A stretch of 64,000 nucleotides of DNA from Aquicoccus porphyridii (GCF_008369105.1 NZ_VINQ01000001.1:124001-188000); one strand, 5' to 3'; shown: positions 19,122 through 28,740, numbered from the stretch's first letter. Numbers and translations: made by a program. The notes: generated by a model from the letters alone, not told the origin.

Positions 19122-21272
19122 ATGGCCGAGAGATCGTTCAAACGCGAAGTCGAACACCTGCGCATGGGCGCGGGCGAGAGTTTTACCGGCGAGGGGATTC
19201 TCGCGATCACCAAGGCGCTGTTGGAGAACGGCGTGGGGTATGTCGGCGGCTACCAGGGCGCGCCGATCAGTCACCTGATGGACGTGCTGGCCGATGCCGA
19301 GGGTCTCTTGGGTGAGTTGGGCGTGCGGTTCGAGGCCAACGCCTCGGAGGCGGCGGCGGCGGCGATGCTGGCGGCGTCGGTGCACTACCCGATCCGGGGG
19401 GCGGTGACGTTCAAGGGGTCGGTGGGCGTCAACGTGGCTTCGGATGCGCTCGCCAACCTCGCGTCATCGGGGGTCAATGGCGGGGCGCTGATCATCGTGG
19501 GCGAGGATTACGGCGAGGGCTCGTCGATCATGCAGGAGCGCAGCCACGCATTTGCCATGAAATCGCAATTCTGGCTGCTGGACCCGCGACCCAACCTGCC
19601 TTCGATCGTGAAGGCGGTGGGCGACGGGTTCGAGCTTTCCGAGGCGAGCAACACGCCGGTGATGCTGATGGTGCGCATCCGGTCGTGCCACGTGACCGGC
19701 AGTTTCGACTGCCGCGACAACCAGCGCCCGCCTTTGACAGTGCGCGAGGCGCTGTCAAACCCGCAGCGCGATTTCAGCCGGGTGGTGTTGCCGCCGATGT
19801 CCTATCGGCACGAACAGGACAAGATCGACAATCGCTGGCCCGCGGCCGAAAAATTCATCCGCGACAAGGGGTTGAACGAGGTTTTCGGCCCCGACACGGC
19901 GCGGATCGGCATCGTTTGCCAGGGCGGGATGTATAACGGCGTGATCCGCGCGTTGCAGCGGTTGGGGCTGGCCGACATTCATGGCGACAGCGAGGTGCCG
20001 ATCTATTGCCTGAACGTGACCTATCCGCTGGTGCAGGGCGAGTTCGAAGCCTTTGCCGATGGCAAGGACGGGGTTCTGGTGGTGGAAGAGGGGCAGCCCG
20101 AATTCATTGAACAGGGGCTGTCCACGGTGCTGCTGCGCGCGGGATCGAAGGTGCGGCTGCATGGCAAGGACATGCTGCCGATGGCGGGCGAATATACCGG
20201 GCAGGTCATGCTGGACGGGATCACCGCGTTCCTGAGGGAACACGCGCCGGGCCTGCTTCCGGGGCAGGTGCGCGCGCCCAACGAGCCCGCGCCCGAGATT
20301 CCCGACCTGTCGCAGACGGTGCCGATCCGGCCGCCGGGTTTTTGCACCGGCTGTCCCGAGCGGCCGATCTTTGCCGCGATGAAACTGGTCGAGGAGGAAC
20401 TGGGCACGCACCAGATCACCGGCGATATCGGCTGTCACCTCTTTGCCAGCCTGCCGCCGTTCGAGATCGGCGGCTCGACCATGGGCTACGGGCTCGGCCC
20501 GGCCTCGAACGCGGCGTTTGACGGCGGTGGTGAGCGGCGGGCGATCTCGTTCCTTGGTGATGGCGGGTTCTGGCACAATGGGCTGTCGTCCTCGATCGGC
20601 AACATGGTGTTCAACCAGTCCGACAGCGTGGCGGTGATCGTCGACAATTACTATTCGGCGGCCACCGGCGGGCAGGACGTGCTGTCGAGCCGCGCCGCGA
20701 ACCCGACCAAGACCACTCAGCAGCCGATTGCCGCGGCATTGCGGGGTGTGGGGGTGAAATGGGTGCGCCAGATCGACCATACCTATGACGTGGGCAAGAT
20801 GCGCGACACGATCCGCGAGGCGCTGACCACCGAGGTGACGGGGCCCAAGGTCATCGTGGCGTCGTCGGAATGCATGCTCAACCGGCAGCGCCGCGAAAAG
20901 CCGCTGCGCAACGCCGCGATCAAGGGGGGCAGCCGCGTCGAGGTGCCGCGCTTTGGCGTGGACGCGGATATCTGCACCGGCGATCATGCCTGTATCCGGC
21001 TTTCAGGCTGTCCGTCGCTGTCGCTGAAACGGCTTGACGATCCGCTGCGCGATGATCCGATCGCGCATATCGACCAATCCTGTGTCGGCTGTGGCAATTG
21101 CGGCGAGGTGGCGGATGCCGCCGTGCTTTGCCCCAGCTTCTACCGCGCCGACGTGGTGCATAACCCCAAGGGGGTCGAGCGCTGGTGGCAGGCCCTCTCG
21201 GCGCGTTTCATCGGCTGGTTGCAGGCCCGTCGCGCCGCGCGGCGGCTTGAATTTCCGGAGGTCGCGCAATGA
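19122..21272 (+). CDS. iorA: Indolepyruvate:ferredoxin oxidoreductase alpha-like subunit
   Basis: Thiamine-diphosphate and iron-sulfur enzyme subunit that oxidatively decarboxylates aryl-pyruvates (or a related 2-oxoacid) to the acyl-CoA, reducing ferredoxin. From ATG 19122 it has 716 residues. The N-terminal pyrimidine-binding domain is followed by a central domain and a TPP-binding domain with GDIGCHLFASLPPFEIGGS and the GDGGFWHNG...N pattern. The C-terminus has two [4Fe-4S] motifs, CTGDHACIRLSGCPSL and CVGCGNCGEVADAAVLCPS. The start has AAGGGGGGCGC ahead of it; the upstream in-frame extension overlaps marR. It overlaps the beta subunit by four bases. Substrate is inferred from family. Confidence 0.88.
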   Translation: MAERSFKREVEHLRMGAGESFTGEGILAITKALLENGVGYVGGYQGAPISHLMDVLADAEGLLGELGVRFEANASEAAAAAMLAASVHYPIRGAVTFKGSVGVNVASDALANLASSGVNGGALIIVGEDYGEGSSIMQERSHAFAMKSQFWLLDPRPNLPSIVKAVGDGFELSEASNTPVMLMVRIRSCHVTGSFDCRDNQRPPLTVREALSNPQRDFSRVVLPPMSYRHEQDKIDNRWPAAEKFIRDKGLNEVFGPDTARIGIVCQGGMYNGVIRALQRLGLADIHGDSEVPIYCLNVTYPLVQGEFEAFADGKDGVLVVEEGQPEFIEQGLSTVLLRAGSKVRLHGKDMLPMAGEYTGQVMLDGITAFLREHAPGLLPGQVRAPNEPAPEIPDLSQTVPIRPPGFCTGCPERPIFAAMKLVEEELGTHQITGDIGCHLFASLPPFEIGGSTMGYGLGPASNAAFDGGGERRAISFLGDGGFWHNGLSSSIGNMVFNQSDSVAVIVDNYYSAATGGQDVLSSRAANPTKTTQQPIAAALRGVGVKWVRQIDHTYDVGKMRDTIREALTTEVTGPKVIVASSECMLNRQRREKPLRNAAIKGGSRVEVPRFGVDADICTGDHACIRLSGCPSLSLKRLDDPLRDDPIAHIDQSCVGCGNCGEVADAAVLCPSFYRADVVHNPKGVERWWQALSARFIGWLQARRAARRLEFPEVAQ

Positions 21273-22819
21273 CCGTTCAGCAAGCCCTTGCCCCGCGCCA
21301 GCCCGACGCCAAACTCGGCACCATCATCAAGCTGGCCGTCATGGCCGTGGGCGGGCAGGGCGGTGGCGTGCTCACCAACTGGATCGAGGCGGTGGCGCGC
21401 GCGCAAGGCTATGCCTGTCAGGCCACGTCGGTCGCCGGGGTGGCGCAACGCACCGGCGCCACGATCTATTATATCGAGATGGCCCCGATGGGCGCACGCG
21501 CGCCGGTCTTTTCGCTGGCCCCGGCCGCGGGCGACGTGGATATCCTGATCGCCGCCGAGATGATGGAGGCGGGGCGCGCGATCATGCGCGGGTTCGTCAC
21601 GCCGGATCGCACCACGCTCATCGCCTCGACCCACCGGGCGCTGGCGGTATCGGAAAAGATGGCGCCGGGGGATGGCATTGCGTCTTCCGAGGAGGTGCGC
21701 GCGGCGGCGGAACTGGCTGCCGACAGGTTGGTTCTGTTCGACATGGATGACATGGCGGCGGCGAACGGTTCGGTGATTTCATCCTCGCTTTTCGGGGCGC
21801 TGGCGGGGTCGGGGGCGCTGCCGTTCCCGCGCGCGGCCTTCGAGGACGCGATTCGCGCCTCGGGCAAGGGGGTCGAGGCGTCGCTCAGGGCTTTTGGTGC
21901 GGCCTATGAGCGGGCGCAAAACGGCGCAGCGGAACCGGCGGGTGCGGGCGAAAAGCCGGTGCGCGCGGTGACGAACACGCCACATGGGCCGCAGCGCCTG
22001 TTGGAGAAATGGGAGGCTCTGGCGAGCCGTGCGCGCGCCCTGCCGGGGCCGGTGCCGGCGATGGCCCTGCACGGGTTGCGCAAGGTGGTGGGGTTCCAGG
22101 ACGTGGAGTATGGCGCGGAATACATGGACCGGCTCGAAGGGATCGCGGCGCTCGACGATGCGGCGCAGGGTCACGAGCTGAGCCTCGAGGCCGCGAAATA
22201 CATTGCCAATGCCATGGCCTATGACGACGTGATCCGGGTGGCCGACCTCAAGACCCGCGCGGCGCGGTTCGCGCGTATCCGCGCGGAGATGGGTGCCGGG
22301 GACAGGCCGGTGGCGCTGACCGAGTTCATGCATCCGCGCGCCGAGGAGATTGCCGGGCTGCTGCCCGCGGGCATCGGCGCGCGCATCGAGGCCAGCCCGA
22401 AATGGATGGCGCGGCTTGACCGGTGGTTCAACCGGGGGCGGCGGGTGCGCACGCACCGGCCGGGATCGTTCCTGATGCTCTACGTGCTTGGTGGGCTGCG
22501 CGGGTATCGCCGCCGCACCCTGCGCCACCGCCACGAGCAGGCGCATCTTGATCGCTGGCTGACGGCGGTGAGGCAGGCGGTGGCACGGGATTATGTCCTC
22601 GGCGTGGAATTGCTGCGCTGTCGCCGCCTGATCAAGGGCTATTCCGACACCCATGCGCGCGGCCTGTCGAAATTCGACCGGGTGATGCAGGGGGCGGAGA
22701 TGCTGCGCGGGCGCGAGGACGCCGCGCAGTGGGTTGCCCGGTTGCGCGAGGCCGCCTTGCAGGACGAGAAGGGCGAGGCGCTGGAGGGCGCGCTTCAAAC
22801 GGTGCGCAGCTTCGTGTGA
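21269..22819 (+). CDS. iorB: Indolepyruvate oxidoreductase beta-like subunit, extended
   Basis: Gamma-domain (POR-type) partner of the preceding alpha subunit. The 516 residues are far longer than the ~200 of classical IorB. The N-terminal ~190 residues are the expected oxidoreductase domain (LAVMAVGGQGGGVLTNWIE, then VAGVAQRTGATIYYIEMAP). The remaining ~320 residues form an extra, mostly helical, Arg-rich domain seen in a family subgroup, with no recognisable catalytic motif. The start overlaps the alpha stop (ATGA), so both are made together. The extra domain may be structural or regulatory. Confidence 0.83.
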   Translation: MTVQQALAPRQPDAKLGTIIKLAVMAVGGQGGGVLTNWIEAVARAQGYACQATSVAGVAQRTGATIYYIEMAPMGARAPVFSLAPAAGDVDILIAAEMMEAGRAIMRGFVTPDRTTLIASTHRALAVSEKMAPGDGIASSEEVRAAAELAADRLVLFDMDDMAAANGSVISSSLFGALAGSGALPFPRAAFEDAIRASGKGVEASLRAFGAAYERAQNGAAEPAGAGEKPVRAVTNTPHGPQRLLEKWEALASRARALPGPVPAMALHGLRKVVGFQDVEYGAEYMDRLEGIAALDDAAQGHELSLEAAKYIANAMAYDDVIRVADLKTRAARFARIRAEMGAGDRPVALTEFMHPRAEEIAGLLPAGIGARIEASPKWMARLDRWFNRGRRVRTHRPGSFLMLYVLGGLRGYRRRTLRHRHEQAHLDRWLTAVRQAVARDYVLGVELLRCRRLIKGYSDTHARGLSKFDRVMQGAEMLRGREDAAQWVARLREAALQDEKGEALEGALQTVRSFV

Positions 22820-22832
22820 GGGGCAATATCCC

Positions 22833-24134
22833 CTAGCGCGCGATCACGATATCGGCCCTGAGCCCGCCCAGCCGGTCGCTCTCGCCCAGCCTGAGCATGC
22901 CGCCATGGGCGCGCGCCACGTCGGTGGCAATCGACAGGCCGAGCCCGACGCCGGAACCCCGGTTCTGGTTGCGCGCGGTGTCGAGCCGGGTGAAGGGGCG
23001 TGTCGCCATGTCGCGGCTTTCGGGCGGGATGCCGGGGCCGTCATCCTCGATTCGGATGCGCAGCGACTTGTCGGTCAGTTCGACCGAAACCTCGGCGCGG
23101 TTGCCATAGCGCACCGCGTTGGCGATCAGGTTCTCGACCGCGCGCCGGACGGCCAGCGAGCGCAACCCGACGCTCCCCTCGCCCGTTGCGTGAACGAGGG
23201 TCACGGGATCGCCCGCGCGCTGGCAATCCTCGACGATCCGGCGCACCAGATCCACCGGATCGACCGGCTCGGTCTCGCCCTCGGAGGCATCGCGCACGAA
23301 GGACAGGAACGCATCGAGCAGGCGCTGCATCTCGTCGACATCGTGTTCGAGCGGTGCGCGCTCGTCCTCGTCGAGCAGCGACAGGCCCAGCCTGAGGCGG
23401 GTCAGCGGGGTGCGCAGGTCATGGCTCACCCCCGAGAGCATCAGCGTGCGCTGTTCGATCTGGCGTTCGAGCCGGGCGCGCATGTCGAGAAAGGCATGGC
23501 CCGCGGCGCGCACCTCGACCGCGCCGGTGGGGCGGTAGGGCACGTGACGCCCGCGCCCGAAGGCTTCGGCCGCGCGGGCCAGCCGCTTGATCGGGCGCAA
23601 CTGGTTGCGCATGTAGATGAAGGCGATCACGGTCAGAAGGATGCCGAAGAACAGCATGTTGGCGAAAAGCTGATGCGGGTTGCGTGCCGAAACCCTGTGC
23701 CGGTCAAAGCCGAGTTCGAGGGGGCCCGCATTGCTTTGGACATAGACCTGCACCCGCCGGTCATCGGGCAGGGCGATGCCGGCGAAACCGGGCAGCAGCC
23801 GGCGCATCTCGTCGCGGATGATCAATCCCGAGAAATCGTACCAGCGCCTCGTGTCGCGTGTGGGCAGCGCGCCGTCGTCGAGGCGCCGCACCGTGATCTG
23901 CAACTGCTCCGCCGGATGCGCGGCCCCGTCATGGCCGCTTTCGACCGAGGCGATGACGAGTGCCAGCTCGCGGCTGGTGCTTTGGCTCATCTGCCGGGTG
24001 ACGCCTTCGAAATGGCGTTGAACGAAGACCACCGACACGACCAGTTGCAGCAAAACGACCGGCAGAATCAGGATAAGCGCGGCCCGCCCGTAAAGCGAGC
24101 GCGGCATATAGCGTTTGAGCCATCCGAAAAACAT
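22833..24134 (-). CDS. EnvZ-like sensor histidine kinase
   Basis: Membrane sensor kinase of 433 residues. Membrane helices lie at about 17-38 and 157-176 and flank a periplasmic sensor of roughly 115 residues. A HAMP domain follows, then the dimerisation helix with phospho-acceptor H238 in LSGVSHDLRTPLTRLRLG. The ATPase domain shows the N box (VENLIANAVRYGNRAE), the G1 box EDDGPGIPPES and the G2 box GSGVGLGLSIA. I start at ATG 24134; a far longer in-frame extension runs antisense through the next gene. No response regulator is adjacent, so the partner is elsewhere. The signal is unknown. Confidence 0.9.
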   Translation of the reverse strand: MFFGWLKRYMPRSLYGRAALILILPVVLLQLVVSVVFVQRHFEGVTRQMSQSTSRELALVIASVESGHDGAAHPAEQLQITVRRLDDGALPTRDTRRWYDFSGLIIRDEMRRLLPGFAGIALPDDRRVQVYVQSNAGPLELGFDRHRVSARNPHQLFANMLFFGILLTVIAFIYMRNQLRPIKRLARAAEAFGRGRHVPYRPTGAVEVRAAGHAFLDMRARLERQIEQRTLMLSGVSHDLRTPLTRLRLGLSLLDEDERAPLEHDVDEMQRLLDAFLSFVRDASEGETEPVDPVDLVRRIVEDCQRAGDPVTLVHATGEGSVGLRSLAVRRAVENLIANAVRYGNRAEVSVELTDKSLRIRIEDDGPGIPPESRDMATRPFTRLDTARNQNRGSGVGLGLSIATDVARAHGGMLRLGESDRLGGLRADIVIAR

Positions 24135-24173
24135 GCCTATTCCTAGCCGGGGAATGAGTGACAAGGAAGAGCC

Positions 24174-25085
24174 ATGCAAAGCCCCGACGATTTCAACCCG
24201 CCCGTGGGTGACCCGATCGAGATTGAACCGGGCCTGACCCGGATCGTGGCGCCGAACCCGTCGCCGATGACCTATCGCGGGACCAACACCTATCTTCTGG
24301 GCGAGCGGCAGTTGGCCGTGATCGACCCCGGCCCCGAAAGCGAGGCGCATCTGCGCGCCATTCTGGACGCGCTGCGCCCCGGGCAGGAGATCAGCCATAT
24401 CGTCGTCACCCATTCGCATGTCGACCACTCGCCGCTGTCGCGGGCGCTGGCGCGCGAAACCGGCGCGCCGATCGTGGGATTCGGCGATTGGCAGGCCGGG
24501 CGCTCGGCGGTGATGCAGAAGCTGGCCGACGAGGGGCTGGCCGGGGGCGGTGAAGGCGTCGATACCGGGTTTCACCCCGACCAGGTGCTGGGCGATGGCG
24601 AGACCCTTGCGGGCGACGGCTGGAGCCTGCGGGCGATCCACACGCCGGGGCATTACGGCAATCACATCAGCCTTGAATGGGGGGATGCGCTTTTCTGTGG
24701 CGATCACGTGATGGGATGGGCCAGTTCGCTGGTGTCGCCGCCCGACGGGGATCTGAGCGATTTCATGGCCTCCTGTGCGCGGTTGCAGCGCCGCGACTGG
24801 CGGGTGTTCCACGCCGGTCACGGGGCGCCGATCGACGATCCGGGCGGGCGGCTCGACTGGTTGGTGGCGCATCGCCTGGGGCGCGAGGCCGAGATCCTTG
24901 CGCGGCTGGCGGATGGCCCCGACACCGCTTATGGGCTGGCCATGCGCATCTATACCGACACGCCGCCCGCGCTGATCGGTGCCGCCACGCGCAACGTGTT
25001 TGCGCATCTGGTCGACCTGACCGGCAGGCGCCGCGTCGCGCCACATCCGCACCTGTCGGCCGATGCGCGCTTTGCGCTGGTGTGA
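24174..25085 (+). CDS. MBL-fold metallo-hydrolase (LACTB2-like)
   Basis: Metallo-beta-lactamase-fold hydrolase of 303 residues with the zinc motif HSHVDHSPLS (HxHxDH) near residue 82, a second metal His in HTPGHYGNH, Asp in FCGDHVMGW and a late His in FHAGHG. The C-terminal ~80 residues form the winged-helix-like extension typical of LACTB2-type proteins. It diverges from the histidine kinase across about 40 bases. The substrate is unknown; related proteins include ribonucleases and thioesterases. Confidence 0.85.
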   Translation: MQSPDDFNPPVGDPIEIEPGLTRIVAPNPSPMTYRGTNTYLLGERQLAVIDPGPESEAHLRAILDALRPGQEISHIVVTHSHVDHSPLSRALARETGAPIVGFGDWQAGRSAVMQKLADEGLAGGGEGVDTGFHPDQVLGDGETLAGDGWSLRAIHTPGHYGNHISLEWGDALFCGDHVMGWASSLVSPPDGDLSDFMASCARLQRRDWRVFHAGHGAPIDDPGGRLDWLVAHRLGREAEILARLADGPDTAYGLAMRIYTDTPPALIGAATRNVFAHLVDLTGRRRVAPHPHLSADARFALV

Positions 25086-25119
25086 GGGCCGAAGGTGCGG
25101 GGAAAGCCGCTGGCGGGGA

Positions 25120-25196
25120 TGGTAGGCCCGGAGGGACTCGAACCCCCAACCAAAGCGTTATGAGCGCTCTGCTCTAACCAATTGAGCTACAGGCCC
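25120..25196 (-). tRNA. tRNA with CAU anticodon (tRNA-Met or tRNA-Ile2)
   Basis: The minus strand folds into a complete cloverleaf with encoded CCA. Acceptor stem is GGGCCTG/CGGGCCT (one G-U at 1-72), anticodon loop CTCATAA gives CAU, and the T arm is GGGGG-TTCGAGT-CCCTC. CAU is read by elongator tRNA-Met or by tRNA-Ile2 after lysidine modification. The C4-G69 and C5-G68 pairs match TilS recognition as known in E. coli, which favours tRNA-Ile2, but an automatic annotation may say Met. It is not an initiator, because no three G-C anticodon-stem pairs are seen. Confidence 0.9.
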
Positions 25197-25321
25197 GCCG
25201 GGGATCGTTGCTAGCAGAACGGTGGGGGAGGTCAAGCGCGAGGAGAGGCGGGTCGAGGCCCGTTGCGCGGGCGCGCGCGATGGGGTAGGCGCTGGCGCAG
25301 GATTTTTCGGGGGATGTGCCG

Positions 25322-26365
25322 ATGAGCGGGAAGAATGGTGTGACCTATGCCGATGCCGGCGTGGATATCGACGCGGGCAATGCGCTCGTGGAGCGGATCA
25401 AGCCGGCGGCGAAGCGGACCGACCGGCCCGGCGTGATGGCCGGGCTCGGCGGGTTTGGCGCGCTCTTTGATCTCAAGGCGGCGGGCTATGCCGATCCGGT
25501 CCTGGTGGCGGCGACCGACGGGGTGGGCACCAAGCTGCGCATCGCGATCGACACCGGCGAGGTGGACGGCGTGGGCATCGACCTTGTGGCGATGTGCGTC
25601 AACGACCTGGTCTGCCAAGGGGCGGAGCCGTTGTTTTTCCTTGATTATTTCGCCACCGGCAAGTTGGAGACCGACAAGGCCGCGCGGATCGTCGAGGGCA
25701 TTGCCGAGGGTTGCGTGCAATCGGGTTGTGCGCTCATTGGCGGCGAGACGGCGGAAATGCCGGGGATGTATCCCGAGGGCGATTTCGATCTGGCGGGTTT
25801 TGCCGTGGGCGCCATGGAGCGGGGCACGGCGCTTCCCGAAGGGGTCGCCGAGGGCGATGTGCTGTTGGGGCTGGCCTCGTCGGGGGTGCATTCCAACGGT
25901 TACAGCCTTGTGCGCAAACTGGTCGAGATGAGCGGGCTCGACTGGGACGCGCCATGCCCATGGGATGAAGGCAGCCTTGGCGCGGCACTGTTGAAGCCCA
26001 CCCGGCTCTACGTGAAGCAGGCGCTGGCGGCGGTGCGGGCGGGGGGCGTGCATGGCCTTGCCCATATCACCGGCGGGGGGCTGAGCGAGAACCTGCCGCG
26101 GGTGCTGCCCGAGGGGTTGGGGGCCGAGGTCGATCTGGGCGCGTGGGCCCTACCGCCGGTGTTCGACTGGTTGCGCGGCGTGGGCGGCATTGACGAGGGC
26201 GAGATGCTCAAGACCTTCAATTGCGGGATCGGCATGATCCTCGTCGTCGATCCGGCGCGGGCCGGGGCGCTGCGCGCGGTTCTCGAAGGCGCGGGCGAAG
26301 CGGTTCACGAGCTGGGCCGCGTGGTGGCGGGCGAGGGCGTGACCTATCGCGGAACGCTTGCGTGA
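25322..26365 (+). CDS. purM: Phosphoribosylformylglycinamidine cyclo-ligase
   Basis: AIR synthetase, fifth step of purine synthesis, forming aminoimidazole ribotide from FGAM with ATP. The 347 residues begin [20 protein letters not shown]. Conserved [18 protein letters not shown]-like ([10 protein letters not shown]), [12 protein letters not shown] and GIGMILVVD segments are present. GGGGGAT precedes ATG 25322; a GTG at 25316 adds two residues and is possible. It overlaps purN by four bases, making a two-gene purine operon. Confidence 0.96.
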   Translation: MSGKNGVTYADAGVDIDAGNALVERIKPAAKRTDRPGVMAGLGGFGALFDLKAAGYADPVLVAATDGVGTKLRIAIDTGEVDGVGIDLVAMCVNDLVCQGAEPLFFLDYFATGKLETDKAARIVEGIAEGCVQSGCALIGGETAEMPGMYPEGDFDLAGFAVGAMERGTALPEGVAEGDVLLGLASSGVHSNGYSLVRKLVEMSGLDWDAPCPWDEGSLGAALLKPTRLYVKQALAAVRAGGVHGLAHITGGGLSENLPRVLPEGLGAEVDLGAWALPPVFDWLRGVGGIDEGEMLKTFNCGIGMILVVDPARAGALRAVLEGAGEAVHELGRVVAGEGVTYRGTLA

Positions 26366-26955
26366 GCATCCCGGTCGCGATCCTGATTTCGGGGGGCGGG
26401 TCGAACATGGTTCGGCTCGTCGAGTCGATGCGGGGCGATCAACCGGGGCGGGCCTGCCTCGTGCTGTCGAACGACCCGGCGGCGGGGGGCCTGGAAAAGG
26501 CGCGCGAGATGGGGATTGCCACCGTGACCGTCGACCATCGCGACTTCAAGAACGACCGGGAAGGATTTGAAAAGGCGCTGATTTCCGAGATTGACGGCGC
26601 GGGAGCCGAGGTTATCTGCCTCGCGGGGTTCATGCGCATCCTGACGCCGCATTTCATCTCGCATTATGCCGGGCGGATGCTCAATATCCACCCCTCGCTC
26701 TTGCCGAAATATCGCGGGCTCGACACCCATGCGCGAGCTTTGGCGGCGGGCGATAAAGAGGCGGGCTGCACGGTACACGAGGTGACGGCGGAACTCGATG
26801 ACGGGCCGATCCTCGGGCAGGCGGTGGTGCCGGTCCTGCCCGGCGACACGCCCGCGACGCTGGCCGCGCGGGTGCTTGAGCGTGAGCACGCGCTTTACCC
26901 GATGGTGCTGCGCCGTTTTCTGGAGGGCGCGCGCGACAGGGTCGACCTGGGCTGA
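26362..26955 (+). CDS. purN: Phosphoribosylglycinamide formyltransferase
   Basis: GAR transformylase, third step of purine synthesis, using 10-formyl-tetrahydrofolate. The GTG at 26362 overlaps the purM stop (GTGA) and yields 197 residues starting [15 protein letters not shown], which matches the family start. Catalytic residues are visible: Asn and His in [17 protein letters not shown] and Asp in [11 protein letters not shown]. Longer in-frame extensions upstream lie inside purM and are shadows. Confidence 0.96.
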   Translation: MSIPVAILISGGGSNMVRLVESMRGDQPGRACLVLSNDPAAGGLEKAREMGIATVTVDHRDFKNDREGFEKALISEIDGAGAEVICLAGFMRILTPHFISHYAGRMLNIHPSLLPKYRGLDTHARALAAGDKEAGCTVHEVTAELDDGPILGQAVVPVLPGDTPATLAARVLEREHALYPMVLRRFLEGARDRVDLG

Positions 26956-27055
26956 GGCGTAAAGCGGCGTTTGTGGCCTGCGTGCCTTTCCATCGCGCGC
27001 GCCATGGCGTAAGACGCGCTCTGTGCATGAAACCACGAGAGCGAAGCCGCAAAGC

Positions 27056-28213
27056 ATGAAGACCCTGACCACGACCGAAGAGCTTGCCGCCTTTTGCGCG
27101 GCCGCGCGTGAACATCCTTATGTAACGCTTGATACCGAGTTCCTGCGCGAGCGGACCTATTTTTCCAAGCTCTGCCTCGTGCAGATGGCGATGCCGGGCG
27201 AGGGGGACGAGGGCGCGGTGCTGGTCGATCCGCTGGCCGAGGGGATGTCACTTGAGCCGCTTTACGAGCTGTTTCGCGACACACGCGTGGTCAAGGTGTT
27301 TCACGCGGCCCGGCAGGACCTTGAGATTTTCCAGGTCGAGGCGGGGGTGATCCCCGAGCCGTTTTTCGACACGCAGGTTGCGGCGATGGTCTGTGGATTT
27401 GGCGAGCAGGTGGGCTATGAAACCCTCGTCAAGAAGATCGCGCGGTCGGACCTGGACAAGACCTCGCGCTTTACCGACTGGTCGCGCCGCCCGTTGAGCG
27501 AGGCGCAGAAGAAATACGCGCTGGCGGATGTGACGCATCTGCGGGTGATCTATGAGCATCTGGCGGGCGAGTTGGAAAAGACCGGGCGCGACAAGTGGGT
27601 GAAAGAGGAACTGGCGGTCCTGACCGACCCCGCGACCTATGAAGTCAAGCCGAGCGAGGCGTGGAAGCGGGTCAAGACGCGCACCCAGTCGGGGCGTTTC
27701 ATGGCGATCGTGCGCGAATTGGCGCGGTTCCGCGAAGGCTATGCCAAGTCGCGCAACATCCCGCGCACCCGGGTGTTCAAGGATGACGCGCTGGTCGAGC
27801 TGGCCTCGACCAAGCCGCAGAGCATTGAGGATCTGGGCCGGTCGCGGCTCTTGCTGCGCGAGGCGCGGCGCGGCGAAATCGCCGAAGGAATCCTCGCGGC
27901 GGTCAAGACGGGGATCGAGTGCCCGCCCGAGGACATGCCGCAGATCGACCGCAGCCGCGACAAGCTTCAGGTGAACCCGGCGCTGGCCGATCTTCTGCGG
28001 GTGCTGCTGAAGGCCAAGACCGAGCGCGTGGGGGTGGCCTCGAAACTGATCGCGCCGGCCTCGGATCTTGACCTGATCGCGGCGGGCGAGCGGGATGTGC
28101 CGGCGCTCAAGGGCTGGCGGCGCGAGGTGTTCGGCGAGGATGCGCTGCGGCTCTGCGAGGGCGAGATCGCGCTTGCGGCCAAGGGGCGCAACGTGAAGGT
28201 GGTCGAGCTTTGA
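27056..28213 (+). CDS. rnd: Ribonuclease D
   Basis: 3'-5' exoribonuclease that trims tRNA and other small RNA 3' ends. The ATG at 27056 gives 385 residues beginning MKTLTTTEELAAFC, matching the family. The DEDD exonuclease motifs are seen: DTEFLRERTYFSKL with Asp/Glu near residue 26, the FHAARQDLEIF segment and KKYALADVTHLRVIYEHL. Two HRDC-like helical domains follow. It lies about 100 bases after purN. Confidence 0.94.
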   Translation: MKTLTTTEELAAFCAAAREHPYVTLDTEFLRERTYFSKLCLVQMAMPGEGDEGAVLVDPLAEGMSLEPLYELFRDTRVVKVFHAARQDLEIFQVEAGVIPEPFFDTQVAAMVCGFGEQVGYETLVKKIARSDLDKTSRFTDWSRRPLSEAQKKYALADVTHLRVIYEHLAGELEKTGRDKWVKEELAVLTDPATYEVKPSEAWKRVKTRTQSGRFMAIVRELARFREGYAKSRNIPRTRVFKDDALVELASTKPQSIEDLGRSRLLLREARRGEIAEGILAAVKTGIECPPEDMPQIDRSRDKLQVNPALADLLRVLLKAKTERVGVASKLIAPASDLDLIAAGERDVPALKGWRREVFGEDALRLCEGEIALAAKGRNVKVVEL

Positions 28214-28230
28214 TCCGGCGACAGGGTCCT

Positions 28231-28740
28231 TTAGCGGCGTGAACTGGACCGGGCGTTCTGTGCGCCCTTGACGCGGATCGTGCGGATGCCGGCGAGATCA
28301 TTGCTGGTGACGAAACGCGCGGCGGTCAACTCGCGGCTGGTTGCCGGACCGACCCGGCGTGAGCCTTGCGGAAATTGCGCCTTGAGCGTGTAGGTCAGGG
28401 TGGAGGCGTCGCTTTCGTCGTCTTCCTTGACAAGGCGGACCTCGTGGGCGCCTTGCTTGGCGGCGGTGCCGCGCACCCGGATGATGGCGCCGCCCGGGCT
28501 GCGTTCGATCGTCAGATCGTCGATCACGGCGACCGGCACGCCGGCATATGGTGCCTCGGGGCGGCGGGCGAAGACGCCGCTGCGTTCGGGAATGAGCGGG
28601 TTGGTGTTCTCGGTCGCGGGCAGGCTTTCGGCGCGGCTTCCGCCGAACCAGTTGAACGGGTTGATCTGCGAATCGCGCACCGCGCCGCAGGCCGAAAGGG
28701 TGAGCGTCGCCGTCAGGAGAAGGATGATGGATGTCCGCAT
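28231..28740 (-). CDS. Hypothetical lipoprotein
   Basis: A 169-residue predicted lipoprotein. The signal peptide is MRTSIILLLTATLTLSAC with the lipidated Cys at residue 18. The mature part begins with a short low-complexity segment (NPFNWFGGSRAES) and has a single globular region with mixed beta-strands (PVAVIDDLTIERSPGGAIIR, and a C-terminal VTSNDLAGIRTIRV). No enzymatic motif is seen. It is convergent with rnd and divergent from sufE. Likely an envelope protein conserved in relatives, with unknown role. Confidence 0.75.
   Translation of the reverse strand: MRTSIILLLTATLTLSACGAVRDSQINPFNWFGGSRAESLPATENTNPLIPERSGVFARRPEAPYAGVPVAVIDDLTIERSPGGAIIRVRGTAAKQGAHEVRLVKEDDESDASTLTYTLKAQFPQGSRRVGPATSRELTAARFVTSNDLAGIRTIRVKGAQNARSSSRR

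Noticed and set aside
22734-24146. 470-codon plus-strand frame opposite the histidine kinase
   Set aside because: Antisense to a kinase with all catalytic boxes; Ala/Arg/His-rich with no motif.
24135-25052. Extension of the histidine kinase frame to 739 codons
   Set aside because: The extra 306 codons are antisense to the MBL-fold hydrolase; the true start is the ATG at 24134.
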